A DNA stretch of 64,000 bases from Calliopsis andreniformis (Eukaryota > Arthropoda > Insecta > Hymenoptera > Andrenidae): assembly GCF_051401765.1 (NCBI RefSeq), contig NW_027480593.1:434001-498000 (forward strand). Reading direction: 5' to 3'. Made by a program: the position numbers and the translations under genes. The first letter of the stretch is position 1; every line of letters starts with the position of its first letter. Positions 62,684 to 64,000 of the stretch are shown one piece after another. Under the pieces are notes generated by a model. That model had not been told where the DNA came from. It saw only the letters and a program-made list of their open reading frames with translations, and searched no databases.

Positions 62684-64000
62684 TTCAGTGATGAGAATTG
62701 ATGTTTGTGGATAGAGGTTTGAAGATTGCAGATTGAGCATTGAGTATTGAAAACTGTGAATTGAGGATATTCTATTGAGGATTGAGGATTGTCAACTGAT
62801 TGCTGAGGACTGAGGCCTGAAGATTGAGGATTCAGGATTGAGGATTCAGAATTGAGGTTTGAAGACTGAGGATTGAGGTCTGAAGAATGATTATTGAGGA
62901 TTGAGGGTTGAGAATTGAGGATTGAGGATTGAGGATTGTGGATTGGGTAATGAGGATTGAAGAATGAGGATTGAGTGTTGAGGATTGAGGATTGAGGATT
63001 GAAGATTGAGTATTGAGGATTGAAGATTGAGGATTGAGGACTGAGGATTGAGGATTGAGTATTGAGGATTGAGGATTGAGGATTAAAGATAAAGTATTGA
63101 GGATTGAAGATTGAGGATTGCGGATTGAAGATTGAGTATTGAGGATTGAAGATTGAGGATTGAGGATTGAGGGTTGAGGTTTGAGGACGAGGACTGAGGG
63201 TTGAGGATTGAGGTTTGAGGACAGAGAATTGAGGATTGAGGATTGAGAATTGATAATTGAGGATTGAGGATTGAAGATTTAGGATTGGGTATTGAGGATT
63301 GAGGATTGGGGATTGAGGATCTAGTATTGGAGATTGATTATTTAGGATTGAAGATAGAGGGTTGAGGATTGAGGATTGAGGATTGAGGATTGAGAATTGA
63401 GAATTGAGGATGAGGACTGAGGTTTGAGGATTGAGGATTGAGGATTGAGGATTGAGTGTTGAAGATTCAGTATTGAGGATTGAAGATAGAGAATTGAGGA
63501 TTGAGGATTTAACATTGAGGTCTGAGTGTTGAGGGTTGAGTGATGAGAATTGACGTTTGTGGATAGAGATATGCCGATTCGAAGATTGCAGATTGAGTAT
63601 TGAGTATTGAAGACTGTGAAATGAGGGTATTCTATTGAGGATTGATGATTGGCAACTGATTGTTGAGGACTGAGGGCTGAAGGTTTAGGATTCAGGATTG
63701 AGGATTCAGAATTGAGGTTTGAGGACTGAGGATTGAGGATTGAAGAATGATTATTGAGGATTGAGGGTTGAGAATTGAGGATTGAGGATTGAGGAATGAG
63801 GATTGTGGATTGGGTAATGAGGATTGAAGAATGAGGATTGAGGATTGAGGATTGAGGATTGAGGATTGAGGATTGAAGATTGAGTATTGAGGATTGAAGA
63901 TTGAGGATTGAGGACTGAGGATTGAGGATTGAAGATTGAGTATTGAGGATTGAGGACTGAGGATTGAGGATTGAGGTTTGAGGATTGAGGATTGAAGATT
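62684..64000 (+). repeat. HOR segment 27 (haplotype C, cut by the window end)
   Basis: T1 lies at 62684-62822 (ctattg), L6 at 63321 and T2 at 63536-63682 with a private gaaatgagg. The spacing is 852 bp. After T2 the sequence at 63.74-63.84 kb matches the stretch normally found after T1 (gaagaatgattattg, gggtaatgagg), so a crossover between T1- and T2-type flanks is likely here. The array runs off the window. Confidence 0.83.

Larger units (their letters stand above)
1..64000. repeat. ATTGAGG heptamer satellite array (fills the window)
   Basis: Every line of the window reads as tandem ATTGAGG or one- to two-base variants such as aagattg, agtattg, aggactg, agggttg and aggtttg. All units point the same way, and no inverted block or unique insert was seen. 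The unit has 3 G, 2 A, 2 T and no C, so C occurs only in variant heptamers and the strand composition is very skewed. The array continues past both window edges. Reverse-strand open frames (up to 504 codons, at 19191-20705) follow from the repeat: CCTCAAT has no stop, and 3x7=21 gives P-Q-S-S-I-L-N in each frame. Forward frames meet TGA once every 21 bases. Stops on the reverse strand arise at variant heptamers containing tca, tta or cta. No promoter, ribosome site, splice pattern, tRNA, rRNA or CRISPR spacer structure was seen. Confidence 0.98.

Noticed and set aside
1..64000. Telomere repeat array
   Set aside because: ATTGAGG differs from known telomere heptamers such as TTTAGGG, has only a GG run, and carries a 2.7-kb HOR with heavy variation. 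That is unlike telomerase-made repeats. A subtelomeric location remains possible.
1..64000. CRISPR array
   Set aside because: There are no unique spacers between conserved repeats. The material between repeats is itself the same heptamer.
1..64000. tRNA, rRNA or structured ncRNA genes, terminators and hairpins
   Set aside because: The C-poor + strand cannot form long G-C-paired stems, and no conserved RNA motif was seen.
1..64000. Strong G-quadruplex arrays
   Set aside because: Runs are mostly GG with 5-base loops. GGG or GGGG appears only singly, for example in agggttg and attgggg, so only weak two-tier structures are plausible.
1..64000. Assigning a species or a bacterial heptamer-repeat (STRR) origin
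   Set aside because: No unique flanking sequence or gene is present to support it. The scale and HOR structure favour a eukaryotic satellite, but this is inference only.

Overview
The whole 64 kb window is a single satellite array. I found no unique DNA and no gene. The base unit is a 7-bp repeat, ATTGAGG on the + strand (CCTCAAT on the - strand). It runs head to tail in one orientation from the first base to the last, with point-mutated heptamers throughout. The + strand is strongly C-poor and G-rich. The organism cannot be named from this sequence. Tens of kilobases of gene-free, multi-tier satellite fit eukaryotic heterochromatin (centromeric, subtelomeric or sex-chromosome) best. Short heptamer direct repeats are also known in bacterial spacers, for example the STRRs of cyanobacteria, but I know of none at this scale.

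The array has a clear higher-order repeat (HOR). Two conserved cassettes made of diverged heptamers mark it. T1 is 139 bp, with 27 copies. T2 is 147 bp, with 19 copies. A third landmark, L6 (ctagtattgg), sits between them. The usual order is T1 start - 497 bp - L6 - 208 or 215 bp - T2 start, followed by 1.4-2 kb of plainer heptamers. Full HOR units are commonly about 2.7 kb. An older cassette type, T3 (139 bp, 5 copies), is confined to 1-5.2 kb and 18.6 kb. One badly decayed relative (T4) lies at 19.1 kb. Linked variants in T1, T2 and their spacing sort the units into four HOR haplotypes, called A to D here.

Layout: 1-6.7 kb is a diverse region rich in T3, with a copy pair offset by about 4.9 kb. 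6.7-8.9 kb is a C-type unit. 8.95-17.7 kb is block 1 of a roughly 8.75-kb segmental duplication. 17.7-20.1 kb is an older spacer with T3 and T4. 20.09-28.84 kb is block 2, about 99.9% identical to block 1 at an offset of 11,142 then 11,135 bp. 30.4-35.8 kb is a tandem pair of 2.71-kb units. 35.8-39.7 kb is a truncated unit plus a B unit. 39.7-64 kb is dominated by A-type units with C units interspersed, including a 3.1-kb copy pair at offset 5,409-5,451 bp. Most length differences between copies are multiples of 7.

The - strand is largely free of stop codons because CCTCAAT encodes the same heptapeptide (PQSSILN) in all three frames. The many long - strand open frames are therefore a consequence of the repeat, not genes. 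There are no genes to describe as working together. What the window does record is the amplification history of the satellite.
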